Source: CAZDKK01 sp964506245
Lineage (GTDB): Bacteria; Eisenbacteria; RBG-16-71-46; CAIMUX01; WJJG01
DNA length: 64,000 nt
Direction: 5' to 3'
Assembly (NCBI GenBank): GCA_964506245.1
Contig: CAZDKK010000002.1
Coordinates: 62,001 to 126,000 of the forward strand
Part shown: positions 53,031 to 62,600 of the stretch, piece after piece
Layout: each line of letters begins with the position of its first letter
How positions within the stretch are numbered: position 1 is the stretch's first letter
Translations under genes and position numbers: made by a program
The notes under the pieces: model-generated
The model's input: the letters and a program-made list of their open reading frames with translations, nothing else
The model's database searches: none
What the model was told of the DNA's origin: nothing

Positions 53031-56000
53031 TCATCCTGCGCGAACGCGCCGGCGAACGACGGTGATCCGCCAGGAGGCCAGCAGGGCGACCGCCATGCCG
53101 CCGAACAGGAGCAGCGCCGCCGCGGATGCGCGATTCATGGGACTGGGGTGCGGCAGCGACACCCGCACGTCGCCGTCGCCCACCACCACGAATCCCGCCC
53201 AGTAGAAGGGATGGTGCATTCCGGGTCTCGCGCGCACGGCCACCTGTGCAAGTTGCAGCGCGCTCGCAACCGTCTCACCACGCGCAAGCTCTCTGTAGAA
53301 GTGCTCCATGAAGCGCGCCGTCCCGCGATCGTCCACGGGCCAGAGGGTCGCCACCACCGCCCCGGCGCCGGCGCTCAAGAAGGCCTGGCAGATTCCCAGG
53401 ACGCCCTCGCCTGACAGGATCTGCCCGCCGGCCGACTCGCAGCTCGAGAGAACCACCAGGTCTGCCGCCAGGGACATCGCGGCGATCTCACCCGCGCGCA
53501 GCCCTCGCTCGGGACGGTCGAGCATGATCGGCAGCTTGGATTGCCACGGACTCTGATCATCGGCCCTGAAGTGCGCAGCCACATGGATGGTTCCCGCGCG
53601 GCTGAGCTCCTCGATCGTGAGAGGCGTCCCCGGCACCCAAGGCGCATGAAGCGCCGCGCCGCGCGCGATCCGCTGCAGGGCCTCGACCTCCTCGACGACC
53701 CCGCGCAACGCCCGGCCGTCCCCGCCGGTGGTGTCGGCGATGACGCACATCGGACGAGTCCCCGGCTCGGCGAGCTCCTGAGACTGTGCGCGCAGCCACT
53801 GGAGCAGGGTTGCGGACGGCACGCGCACCCACTCGCGCCCGTAGCCTGCATCCGCCGCGGACGTCTCCGGCGACCCGTCGTCGATCAGCAGCCCGAGGGG
53901 CACGAGATTGAGCGGCCCATCCGGGGAAATGAAGACGCGCTGGGCGCCGGCGATCTGAGCCGCCAGCTCGCCGAACACGAGCTCGGTGAGCCGCTGCGTC
54001 GTCGCGCGCAACGCGGCGCCGCTCACCGACTGCGCGGAAAGCTCCGCCGGCACGGCCACCAGCTCGCGGTAGCGGCGCAAGATGCCGCCCAGCTCATCGC
54101 CCGGGGGCAACGGTCTGGCCTGGCAGGTCTCCCGCGTGACCGCGAAGATGAACGAGGCCTTCGTTCCCACGTACGCATCGAGGAAGAGCTCACCGGGCCG
54201 GAGCACGTCACCTTGCAGCGCGGCCAGGGTAGCCAGATCCGTAACCGCCGGAAGACTCGCGGGACCGGTGATGCGCTCCTGCAGGGTGCGCGTCTTGAAG
54301 AGCTGGAGTCGATCGAACGCTGAGCGAACCCGTTCGTCCTCGGCCTGATCGGGCGCCTCGAGCAACGTAGCCGCCAGCTCCGTGCCGATGTTGCGGCCCA
54401 GCGCGCCCCGCTGCTCGCGCCAGACAGGATCCAGCGGCGCCGCACGCATGGCCTCCCAAACTCGGGCCGCTTGCTCGAGCGCGGCCAATGCGCTGTCGGG
54501 CTGAGCCAGTGACCGGTGAGCGCGCGCCTGCTCGACCAGACCCAGCATGTGGTAGTAGTCCAGGCCCCGCTCGGCGGCGCGCCGGGTGCCCCGCACGAGC
54601 AGGGGGAGCCCCTCACCGGGCTGGCCTGCGCGCGAGAGCAGAGCGCCCCGCTGCTGGTCGATCTGGGGCCAGGCGTCTCCATTCGACGCACCGGTGATGA
54701 CCGTCTCGGCCCGGTCGACGTAGGCGAGGGCGCGCTCGTAGTCCTGCAGGTCGTCCATGACATCCGACAGCCCCATGATGGCCGTCACATGCGCCTGTAG
54801 GGACATGTAGCTCGCCAGCTCCAGGGCCTGTTCGTAGCGCTGCGCGGCTTCGCGTGGTCGCCCGAACTCGCGGCTCAGCCGCGCCAGATGGCTCAAGGTC
54901 ACCGCTTCGAGATCGTAGTACTTCTGATCTCGGCAGATCCGCAGAGCTTCCTGCAGCGCGCTCTCGGCGCTGTCCCGGTTTCCCAGCTTTCCGTAACAGA
55001 GCGCGACATTGATCAACGGCGTGACGGCCTGACGCAGATTGCCCGCGTCCTTCTGCAGCTTCAACGACCGCTCGAAGGCCTCCAGCGCGGCGCCCGGATC
55101 GCCCAGGGAGTACTCGAGCGTGGCGATGTTGTTGAGCGCCATCGCTTCCCCCAGCGGGTCGACCCGGCGCCGGGCGAGTTCGTGCGCGGCTCGGAACGCG
55201 GCCAGGGCCGGGAAGTACTCACCCTGGCTGGTCAAGGCCATGCCCCGGCCGTTCTGAGCCCAGCTCTCCCCTTCCAGGTCCCCCAGCGCGGCGAACACGC
55301 CCCCGGCCCGTTCGTACTGCTCAAGCGCCTCTCCGGAGCGGCCGAGCATGTTGGCCTGGTAGGCGAGACCGACCAGCGACCAGCCGATGGTGGCGGAATC
55401 CCCAGCCGCCGTGGCCAGCGTTAGTCCGCGGCTGAGGAGCTCACACGCCTCCGGCCTGCGCCCCATCGCCTCCATGGCGACACCCAACCAGCGCAGCGCG
55501 CGGCATTCCATGAGCGTGTCGCCCGCGATCCCCGCGAACGCAATCACCTCGCGCAGATCGGGCTCGGCCGCGGCGGCTCGCCCGAAGAAGACGCGCCGGA
55601 CGCCGCGCCGCAGGAGGAGCTGGGCCTGCAGCCCGGGACCTTGCCCATCCGCTCCGTTCAACATGGCGTCGGTGAGCGCCAGGGAGGAGTCGCGCGCGGC
55701 GTGGGTCCAGAGCGAATCGATCAGATCGAGGGACTGTTGCTGATCCGCGGGCAGACTGGAGAATGTCTCATCGAGCAGCGGCCGCGGACGGGACTGCGCC
55801 GCGCTCGGCGCGGTGCACAGGATCAGCAGGCTGGTCGACCACGCGATGAGGAAGCGCGCCGCGCTAGCGCCGCGCGTCCTGCGCTCCCGCGTCGATGGTC
55901 TCCAGTTCGGACAGGTCGTCCCGGAAGAAGGCAATGCGGTAGCTCTCCGCTCCCGGCGCGGGCGCCCACGTGAAGCGGGCGCCGCCGTCTTCGAGTTGTT

Positions 56001-56036
56001 CCATGGTCGCGGCCACCACCGCGGCGACCGTCCCAT
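53031..56036 (-). CDS. TPR-CHAT caspase-like protein, start codon unclear
   Basis: Up to 1001 residues; the recognisable protein begins about 55880 with a signal peptide (FLIAWSTSLLILCTAPSAAQ). TPR repeats fill residues about 90-560 (AMALNNIATLEYSLGDPGAA; PLINVALCYGKLGNRDSAES). A CHAT domain follows with TIHVAAHFRADD (catalytic His) and LVVLSSCESAGGQIL (catalytic Cys), then GEGVLGICQAFLSAGAGAVV and TLWPVDD. A last membrane helix sits near the C-terminus. So it is a membrane protein with an outward CHAT protease. No ATG, GTG or TTG lies close before the signal peptide; the nearest are TTG at 55934 and ATG at 56036, inside the upstream gene. A GCG at 55862-55860 sits where a GTG would be ideal, so start loss is possible. 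Confidence 0.78.
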   Translation of the reverse strand: MGRSPRWWPRPWNNSKTAAPASRGRPRRERRATALPSSGTTCPNWRPSTRERRTRGASAARFLIAWSTSLLILCTAPSAAQSRPRPLLDETFSSLPADQQQSLDLIDSLWTHAARDSSLALTDAMLNGADGQGPGLQAQLLLRRGVRRVFFGRAAAAEPDLREVIAFAGIAGDTLMECRALRWLGVAMEAMGRRPEACELLSRGLTLATAAGDSATIGWSLVGLAYQANMLGRSGEALEQYERAGGVFAALGDLEGESWAQNGRGMALTSQGEYFPALAAFRAAHELARRRVDPLGEAMALNNIATLEYSLGDPGAALEAFERSLKLQKDAGNLRQAVTPLINVALCYGKLGNRDSAESALQEALRICRDQKYYDLEAVTLSHLARLSREFGRPREAAQRYEQALELASYMSLQAHVTAIMGLSDVMDDLQDYERALAYVDRAETVITGASNGDAWPQIDQQRGALLSRAGQPGEGLPLLVRGTRRAAERGLDYYHMLGLVEQARAHRSLAQPDSALAALEQAARVWEAMRAAPLDPVWREQRGALGRNIGTELAATLLEAPDQAEDERVRSAFDRLQLFKTRTLQERITGPASLPAVTDLATLAALQGDVLRPGELFLDAYVGTKASFIFAVTRETCQARPLPPGDELGGILRRYRELVAVPAELSAQSVSGAALRATTQRLTELVFGELAAQIAGAQRVFISPDGPLNLVPLGLLIDDGSPETSAADAGYGREWVRVPSATLLQWLRAQSQELAEPGTRPMCVIADTTGGDGRALRGVVEEVEALQRIARGAALHAPWVPGTPLTIEELSRAGTIHVAAHFRADDQSPWQSKLPIMLDRPERGLRAGEIAAMSLAADLVVLSSCESAGGQILSGEGVLGICQAFLSAGAGAVVATLWPVDDRGTARFMEHFYRELARGETVASALQLAQVAVRARPGMHHPFYWAGFVVVGDGDVRVSLPHPSPMNRASAAALLLFGGMAVALLASWRITVVRRRVRAG

Positions 56037-56379
56037 CCGGTCCCCGCAAGACGATCGGCTCGTTCGGGCGGCGGCTGAACTGCGCGATCTGCTGCGTGGC
56101 GATGATGAGCAGCGCGACGACCGCCAGGCCCCAGGCCGGACGCAGGGTCGGGCGGATCAGCGTGCGCCCCAGCGCGCGCAGCGAATGCCCGGCTCATGCC
56201 TCGGATGCGCGGACCGATCCCGCCGGGGACGGATGCACCGGGATGATCTCACGTTCCAGGGCGGACGCCAATCGCATCCGCGCGTCTTCCGGGTTCACGG
56301 TGGCCGGGAGTTCGCGCGGGTTCAGGAAGGCCTGTCCTTCCCACAAACCTGGTCCGCACAGCGCCACTTGACGTTGCAT
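55864..56379 (-). pseudogene. Anti-sigma-like membrane protein, 5'-truncated with an in-frame TGA
   Basis: One continuous frame reads FLNPRELPATVNPEDARMRL then ASALEREIIPVHPS, is broken by TGA at 56196-56194, and goes on HSLRALGRTLIRPTLRPAWG, a membrane helix LAVVALLIIATQQIAQF, and an outside part ending FTWAPAPGAESYRIAFF and RDDLSELETID. This looks like the second half of a zf-HC2-type anti-sigma factor (linker, membrane helix, FN3-like strand pair); the zinc-finger part is gone, replaced by the transposase remnant at 56.4 kb. The gene would have preceded the CHAT protein in an operon, and its stop (TAG 55866-55864) overlaps the CHAT frame. Confidence 0.6.
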
Positions 56380-56403
56380 GGCTGGTCCATCAGCCTCACA
56401 GAC

Positions 56404-56876
56404 ATGATGACACTGCTCTTGGGCACCGCGGCAGCGGTCATCAAGTCACGCCGGGCGCTCGTCCTGGAGAACCTCGCCCTGCGGCACCAGATCGGGGTTC
56501 TGCGGCGATCCGTCAAGCAGCCGCGGCTGAGACCGATGGATCGAGGGCTCTGGGTGCTGCTGTCGAGGATCTGGCGCGGGTGGGACAGGTCGCTCGTCTT
56601 GGTCAAACCCGAGACCGTGATCCGTTGGCATCGCAAGGGCTTTCGGCTGTATTGGCGATGGAAGAGCCGTGCACCAGGGCGGCCCAAGGTCTCATACGAG
56701 ATCCGGGATCTGATCCGGCAGATATCCCGGGCCAACCCGCTCTGGGGTGCGCCCCGGATACACGCGAATTGCAGAAGCTCGGCATCGAGCAGGTCATGAT
56801 TTCGGCCCGCTCTCCATGGCAGAGCCCGTACATGGTGGGCGGGCCTCATCATCGCTACTTCCGGAACGCTGCTTGA
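56404..56876 (+). pseudogene. Decayed DDE transposase, N-terminal half plus fragments
   Basis: An intact N-terminal half (RRALVLENLALRHQIGVLRR, DRGLWVLLSRIWRGWDRSLV, LVKPETVIRWHRKGFRLYWR, NPLWGAPRIH) is followed by a frame change into ELQKLGIEQ, a deletion of most of the rve core, then SARSPWQSPYMV, a second deletion, and the terminal GGPHHRYFRNAA. The order matches the intact transposase at 51.7-52.7 kb. At least one frameshift and two deletions make it inactive. It lies on the opposite strand and cuts the anti-sigma-like gene. Confidence 0.82.
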
Positions 56877-57369
56877 CCGTCAAACCTGCGGCGGCAGCTT
56901 GGGACACCTGGGATCCGGTGGCCTCGCCCGTGGTTCTCCCGTGCCTGGCGCCGGTACGCGATCGGACCCGTACGACCGGAAGCAGATCGCCTTGCAGCTC
57001 GGGGATGTCATCCGATCCTATCTAGAAGAGCCAAGGGGGGGAACAATTCGCGGCCCGCGAGCGGTACATGACGGTGCGGGACCGCGCCTTCTGCCCGATG
57101 GGTTCTTCGTGCCGGCGTGGCTCGGCAGATCGAGGCCCCAGCGCCGGGCGGTGGTGGCTCCACGCGCCGGCGCGAGGGACGGGGGCTCAGTGGGCACTCC
57201 CCTCTACGGAAGAGCGATGGGCTTGGTGCGATTGTGAGGCAGCGGAGATGCGTTCAGGGATTGGTGACGGCCCCGTACGGAGTTTTCGGGATGTACACCG
57301 GCCATGACCTGTGGACGCCGCAAGGCGGCCATCAGGTTCATGGGCTTGTCAGACCTCGGCTGTCGACTC
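56877..57369. other. Intergenic scar between transposase remnant and HigA
   Basis: About 490 bases with no supportable gene. It holds copy B of the 85-bp repeat (57216-57299). Short open frames here have no family resemblance. The composition and repeat point to old mobile-element ends. Confidence 0.45.
57216..57299 (+). repeat. 85-bp diverged repeat, copy B
   Basis: Matches copy A (48732-48816) in the blocks GATGGGC, GCGATTGTGAGGC-GCGGAGATG and TCGGGATG-CACC at the same spacing and orientation, with a variable middle. It lies between a transposase remnant and the HigBA module. Confidence 0.55.
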
Positions 57370-57675
57370 TCATCCTCTCTTCTGTAGCGCCGTAACCTCA
57401 CGCGTCAGGCGCGCCCCCAGGCGATCCCGCTCGACCTCAAGATCATAGCGCGTTTGGAGATTGAGCCAGAATCGTTCCGAAGTTCCAAAGTAACAGGATA
57501 GTCTCAGGGCGGTATCCGCGCTGATGGACCTCTTGCCATGGACGATTTCGTTGATTCGCCGGGCAGGGACAGTGATCTCCTTCGCGAGGCGGTACTGACT
57601 GATGCCCATTGGCTCGAGAAACTCCTTCAGGAGGATCTCACCAGGATGAATAGGAGCCATACGCTTGCGAGCCAT
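57370..57675 (-). CDS. higA: HigA-family antitoxin
   Basis: 101 residues with AGGAGG before the ATG, nine bases after the HigB stop. Typical HigA: MAPIHPGEILLKEFLEPMGI, SQYRLAKEITVPARRINEIV (helix-turn-helix), HGKRSISADTALRLSCYFG and SERFWLNLQTRYDLEV. It neutralises HigB and represses the operon. The toxin-first order is the usual one for higBA. Confidence 0.94.
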   Translation of the reverse strand: MARKRMAPIHPGEILLKEFLEPMGISQYRLAKEITVPARRINEIVHGKRSISADTALRLSCYFGTSERFWLNLQTRYDLEVERDRLGARLTREVTALQKRG

Positions 57676-57684
57676 CGTGGCCTC

Positions 57685-57966
57685 CTAGTGGTAGCCCGTG
57701 ATCTCCACCTCGAGTGCGTCGGCACCCCTCCAGCGGAAACAGACTCGCCACTGGTCGTTGATCCGAATACTGTACTGGCCCTGGCGTCGACCAGCGAGCT
57801 TCTCCAAGCGATTCCCCGGAGGAATCCGGAGATCATCGAGCCGATCGGCGGCATCCAGGATCAGGAGCTTCTGAAGGGCAGCGCGCTGAATCTCCGGGGA
57901 GAAGCGCGGGACCCGGAAACGCCGGAACACCCACTCCGTATCTCGACTTTGAAAGCTCCGGATCAT
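57685..57966 (-). CDS. higB: HigB/RelE-family toxin
   Basis: 93 residues, ATG at 57966. The HigB signature is clear: MIRSFQSRDTEWVFRR near the start, PPGNRLEKLAGRRQGQYSIR and INDQWRVCFRW, with the last aromatic-basic set and VEITGYH at the end. These RelE/ParE-fold toxins cut mRNA at the ribosome. It is intact, together with HigA, inside a decaying region, which fits a module that selects against its own loss. Confidence 0.93.
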   Translation of the reverse strand: MIRSFQSRDTEWVFRRFRVPRFSPEIQRAALQKLLILDAADRLDDLRIPPGNRLEKLAGRRQGQYSIRINDQWRVCFRWRGADALEVEITGYH

Positions 57967-57972
57967 GGTCTA

Positions 57973-57995
57973 ATACTAACGCCTCGCGGTAATAT
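57973..57995. promoter_or_regulatory. Candidate operator of the higBA operon
   Basis: Inverted arms ATACTAACG (57973-57981) and CGGTAATAT (57987-57995) match at seven of nine positions around a five-base centre. The site ends seven bases before the higB ATG and overlaps the AT-rich stretch where the -10 should be, as expected for HigA autorepression. Confidence 0.45.
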
Positions 57996-58597
57996 CGTCA
58001 CGCGTTATGTTCCGAGGTCTAGCGTAGACCCCCCCCTACACCCAGCCTCGCTCTTCTGCGGTCAGTCCGCAGCCTCACTCCCTCGCACTCACCCTATGAT
58101 CGCAGATCCTGTTCACCTGCGCCAAGTACCCTCCGCAGCGGGCTCTCGCGCGGCTTCGTGGCCTCTCCCGAGGCCGCGGCCCACCCCGGCGCCACCCTAC
58201 GCGGCCGCAAAGCTTGGACCGTATCGCGACAGCTTCTTCAGATTGTGCACGATCCCGAACAGCTTCCACTGAATGTCCACCTTCACCTTCCCCCGCAAAC
58301 TGGGTTCGCACGGAATCCCGGAGCCGTGCCACGCACGCACGCACGGCTGCCGTTGCTGCAGTGCATCTCGAGTTGGGGGTGCAGCGTCACCCGTGACGGC
58401 TGATCTGAGGCGCATCCCACGAGCAGGCAAGCTCCTGCCAGTGGAAGAAACCACACAGGATCGGGTGCCAGCGTCCACGTAGGGCACGGACCCGCGAGCC
58501 CCCATTTGACCCCCCTGTCCCCGCCGTGTACTTTGAATCCGATGCCCGCGACGCACCGCCCTACCGGCGGCCGCGCGTGGATCGGGAGGACCTGTGC
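57996..58597. other. Intergenic stretch with transposase tail and hairpins
   Basis: No intact gene. It contains a perfect inverted repeat GGTCTA-GCG-TAGACC at 58016-58030, a hairpin CTGCGG-TCAGT-CCGCAG at 58055-58071, a minus-strand match to part of the 85-bp repeat (58068-58080) and a transposase tail described separately. Confidence 0.45.
58197..58310 (-). pseudogene. 3' tail of an IS4/IS1182-like transposase
   Basis: On the minus strand the last codons before TAG (58199-58197) read LRGKVKVDIQWKLFGIVHNL then KKLSRYGPSF. A short end with a Trp-Lys-Leu...HNLKKL pattern is the usual C-terminus of IS1182/IS4-group transposases. Everything upstream is missing. It is unrelated to the rve-type transposases of this island. 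Confidence 0.55.
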
Positions 58598-59656
58598 ATG
58601 AGCCCTGCGGGAACCAGAACCGGCTTGGCGGCCGCACCCGTCTTGGCCGTCCTGCTGGCGATCGCGCTCCTCGCGCCGGGATGCGAAGGCACGCCCCCGC
58701 CCGCGGGCGGCGACCAGACCGGTCGCGCCGTGCAAACGGCACCCACCGTGACCGGTCCCGACGCGGCCGCCGTGCGCGCTTCCATCACCCGCACGATTCC
58801 CTGGCTTGCACAGACGCGCGTTCGGCCGGCGCAGGAAGGACTGGGGCGTTTCCGCTTCTACGTCATGGAGGTCCACTGCTGGTACCTTCTCTACGTCTTC
58901 ACCGATGAGCCGCTGCAGAAGGAGCGGTATCGAACGGAAGTGGTCGAGCGACTGCGCCTTCTGGGCGATGGACGGCCGCTGCTCGAGCATCTCCAGCGCG
59001 TTCGCATCCCCAGCGTCATCGCCGACGTGTTGATCCTGGTGTTGATGGCGCAGCACGTCGGCGTCGAGTTGCCCGCAGTCACGCAGGCGCTGCCGGAGCT
59101 GTACCAGCTGGGGCTCGACGAGCCCAAACGCCCGATCGGCCTGAAGATCGCGCTGACCTGGCTGGCCGGCGCCGTGGGGCTGAAACCCGTGCCCACCCTG
59201 GAGGAACTCCGCCAGGAGGCGATGGTTCGCACACAACCGCGCGAGGCCACGATGAAGGCTCGGGATGTCTACCACCTGACCCACGAGATCTTCGGACTGA
59301 CCGACTACGGCCTGCGCCGGGGCGATTTCACCCCGGACGAGCAAGCCTATCTCGAGCGCAGCCTCCCATTCTGGTCGCTCTTCAACGTCATCCTCGGTCA
59401 GGCCGATGTCACCGCCGAGGTCAGCATCTGCCATCAGGTGGCGGGAACGACGAGCACCTACGGCTACGGAGAGGGCATCCGCTATCTGGTGGAGAGCCAG
59501 TCGGCGGAGGGCACCTTCGGGGAATCGAAGGTCGACTCCGATCTGCCCATCGACATCCGGCTGGGATACCTTCACACAACGATGGTCGCCTTGCACGCGC
59601 TGCTAGGCCATGAGGCGTTGCTGGTGAAGGGCACGCTGCCCGGTCTGCCCCGGTGA
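58598..59656 (+). CDS. Lipoprotein of unknown function, mostly alpha-helical
   Basis: 352 residues from the ATG at 58598 with GGGAGGA eight bases before. The signal ends in a lipobox (ALLAPGCEG, Cys29). The mature protein is helical with paired-helix phrases: WYLLYVFTDEPLQKERYRTE, IPSVIADVLILVLMAQHVG, RDVYHLTHEIFGLTDYGLRR, SLPFWSLFNVILGQADVTAE, LHTTMVALHALLGHEALLV. The VYHLTHEIFGLTDYG part recalls the DUF6895 group from actinobacterial gene clusters, but I am not certain. The layout suggests an alpha/alpha-toroid-like fold. It ends 37 bases before the giant regulator, so the two may be linked. Confidence 0.8.
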   Translation: MSPAGTRTGLAAAPVLAVLLAIALLAPGCEGTPPPAGGDQTGRAVQTAPTVTGPDAAAVRASITRTIPWLAQTRVRPAQEGLGRFRFYVMEVHCWYLLYVFTDEPLQKERYRTEVVERLRLLGDGRPLLEHLQRVRIPSVIADVLILVLMAQHVGVELPAVTQALPELYQLGLDEPKRPIGLKIALTWLAGAVGLKPVPTLEELRQEAMVRTQPREATMKARDVYHLTHEIFGLTDYGLRRGDFTPDEQAYLERSLPFWSLFNVILGQADVTAEVSICHQVAGTTSTYGYGEGIRYLVESQSAEGTFGESKVDSDLPIDIRLGYLHTTMVALHALLGHEALLVKGTLPGLPR

Positions 59657-59693
59657 GGGGCCGCGCCGCATAGGACGCAGAGGAGTGGGGTCG

Positions 59694-62600
59694 GTGCCGA
59701 CCCGAGTGGAAATCCGCCTGCTGGGCCCCCCGCGCGTCGTCGTCTCCGGCCAGATCGCTCCGACCCGGCGTCGCAAGGCGCTGGGCCTGGCCGCCTTCCT
59801 CGCCGCCAGCCGCGTCCCCTGCACGCGCGGGCTGCTCGCTGCCACATTCTGGCCCGACGCGGACCATGAAGGCGCGCACGCGCAGCTCCGCAACCATCTC
59901 TGGGTCCTGCGCCGGGCAGGCCTGACCCCCTGGCTCGCGCTGGAGGGGGAGATCGTCGCACTGCGCTCGGGGGAGGGCCTCTGGGTCGACGTGCGCGAGC
60001 ACCGGCGCCTGCTCGAGTCGGCCGGGCTGGTGACGGGACGCGGCGGGGCGCTGCCTGCGGGCGCCGAGTCAATCCTGAGCCAGGCCGTCGCCCTCTATCA
60101 GGATCACTTCCTGGCCGGCTTTTCCTTCCCCGACAGCGTTGCCTTCGAGGAGTGGCAGCTCCGTGAGGAAGAAGCCCTGCGGACCTCCCAAGGGGCGGCC
60201 CTCGACGCCCTGATCCATCTGCGCGAGAGGCTGGGCGATCTCGAAGGGGCGCTGGCAAGCGCGCAGCAGCGCACCCAGCTCGATCCACTGAACGAGCAGG
60301 CCCTGCGCAGCGTGATGACCCTTTACCTGCGCCTCGGACGGCGCGGCGAGGCGCTGCAGGCGTACGAGCGCTTCAGCGCACTCCTCGAGCGCGACCTGGA
60401 GATCGCCCCCTCACGCGAGACGATCCTCCTGCGCAACGAGATCGCGACCGGCGGCGCGCGGCCACTCAGGCCGGTTCCTGCCGCAAACGTACCCCCGCGA
60501 TCGGTGCTGCCGGAGCCGCCGACCCCGTTTGTCGGGCGCGAAAGGGAGCTGGACGAGATCGCGCGTTGCTTCGATGCGCCGGAGCTGCGCCTGTTCACCC
60601 TCACGGGTCCGGGGGGATGTGGCAAGACACGCCTGGCCCTCGAGGCCGGGCGCAGGTTGAGCCCGCTCTTCCCCGACGGCGTGGTCTTCGCCCCGCTGGC
60701 GACGATGGCGGCGGGACACCTGCTGCCGGTCGCGCTGGCCGAGGTTCTCTCTCTGCCGCTGGCGGCACACGATCGCGTGCCCGCGCCGGGCCCGCGCGAG
60801 GGACTGATCGGCTTCCTGCGCGAGAAACGGATCCTCCTCATCCTGGACAACCTGGAGCAGATGGCGGGCGATCTCCAGTCCCTGCGCGAGATCCTGGCGG
60901 GGACGCGTGGCACGGTCGTCCTGGCCACCTCACGCACGCGGCTGCGCCTCGCGGGCGAGCAGGTCCTGGAGGTGGAGGGCCTGCCCTGGCCCGCGCGCAA
61001 GGCTTCCCCCGAGGAGGTGCAGCGCTGCGCCTCGGTCCGCCTCTTCCTGCAGACCGTCCGGCGGGTGCGGGGACCTTTCACACCCGCGCGCGCGGAATGG
61101 GGCGCGGCCGGTGAGATCGCCCGAAGACTGCGCGGCCATCCGCTGGGGCTCGAGCTGGCCGCCTCCTGGGCGCACACCCTGAGCGTGGTCGAGATCGCCG
61201 CGCAGCTCACCGTGAGCCTCGACCTGGAGGCAGCCCCGCGAGCCGATGTCCCGGCGCGCCATCGCAGCCTGCGGGAAGTCTTCGAGCAATCGTGGGCGCT
61301 GCTCTCCCCCGATGAACGCGCTGCCTTCCGCCGGCTCTGCTGCCTCCCGGGATCGTTCGACCGCGAGGCGGCACTGGAGATCGGAGGTTCCACGCCGGCG
61401 ATCTTCACCGCGCTGATCGAGCAGTCGTTCCTGCGTCGCACAGGCGATCGGCGCTTCGAGATCCTGGAGACGCTGCGGCAGTTCGGCCGCGAGAAGCTCG
61501 CCGCGAATCTGCGTGAGGAGTCCGCGGTCCGGGACCGCTCCGCACGCCACTACCTGAATCGACTGATCGAGGCGCGCGGCGCACTGGAGGGTGCCGGCCA
61601 GAAGAAGGCCCTGCACGAGCTGGCCCGCGATCGTCACAACCTCCGCCAGGCCTGGCTGCGGGCCTCAGAGCGCGGCTGGGTCGCGGAGATGTTGAAGGCG
61701 GTGCGGCCGCTCTTCCTCTTCTATGACATGAGCAGCCGCGTGGTGGAGGGTGCGGAGACAACCGGCCTCGTACTGCGATCCTTGCTGCGGCGGCCGCAGA
61801 GCGCTCCGGCGCGGCGGCCTGCGAGCATTCCGGCGCGGCGACTCATCGCCCTGTCTCGCATCGCGCAGGCCTGGTTCCTGCGCTTCGAGGGTCGCGGACG
61901 CGGCCGCGGGATGATGCGCCAGGGGCTGCGCGACCTGCGCACGGTGGGCACACCCGTCGAGCGCGCGTTCGGCGAAGCTCTCGCGGCGCTCGTGGACCCC
62001 TTCTCTCCCCGTGCCGAACGGGCGCTGCGGGAAGGCGGGTACCAGTGCGAACGCGCGGGGGATCTCTGGTGCGCGGGGCTGGTGTGGGAGGTGTTGGCCT
62101 GCCACCTGCTGGTGAGCGATCCAGAGGAGGGCTTCCGCGTCCTGCACCGCAGCCTGGCTCTGCGCCGGCGCTGCCGCGATCGCTGGTCGATCGCGCTCGG
62201 GCTCTACGTGGTGGGTCTGTCCCTGGAGCAACGTGGACTCCTGCGCGGAGCGCGCCGGCGCTTCGAGGAGAGTCTCGCCCTGCGTCGTCGCCTGGGGGCA
62301 GACACCGACGGGATCCTCGACTGCCTGGAGGGCATCAGCCGCATGGCGCTACGCTCGGGCGCGCTGGCGGATGCCCGGCAGCACGCGGCGGAGTCTCTGG
62401 TCTTGGCCGAGCGGCTTGGCATCCGCGCCAAGATCGCCCGGGCGCAAACGCGCCTGGCCCAGATCCACTGTCTGATGGGAGCGCCGGTCGAAGCGCGCCC
62501 CCTCCTGGATGCGGCGCTGGTCACGTCCGAGAGCCTGGGCAATGCCCCCTGGTCGGCTCATCTGCACGTGCTCGGCGGGATCGCCGCGCTGGATCTGGGC

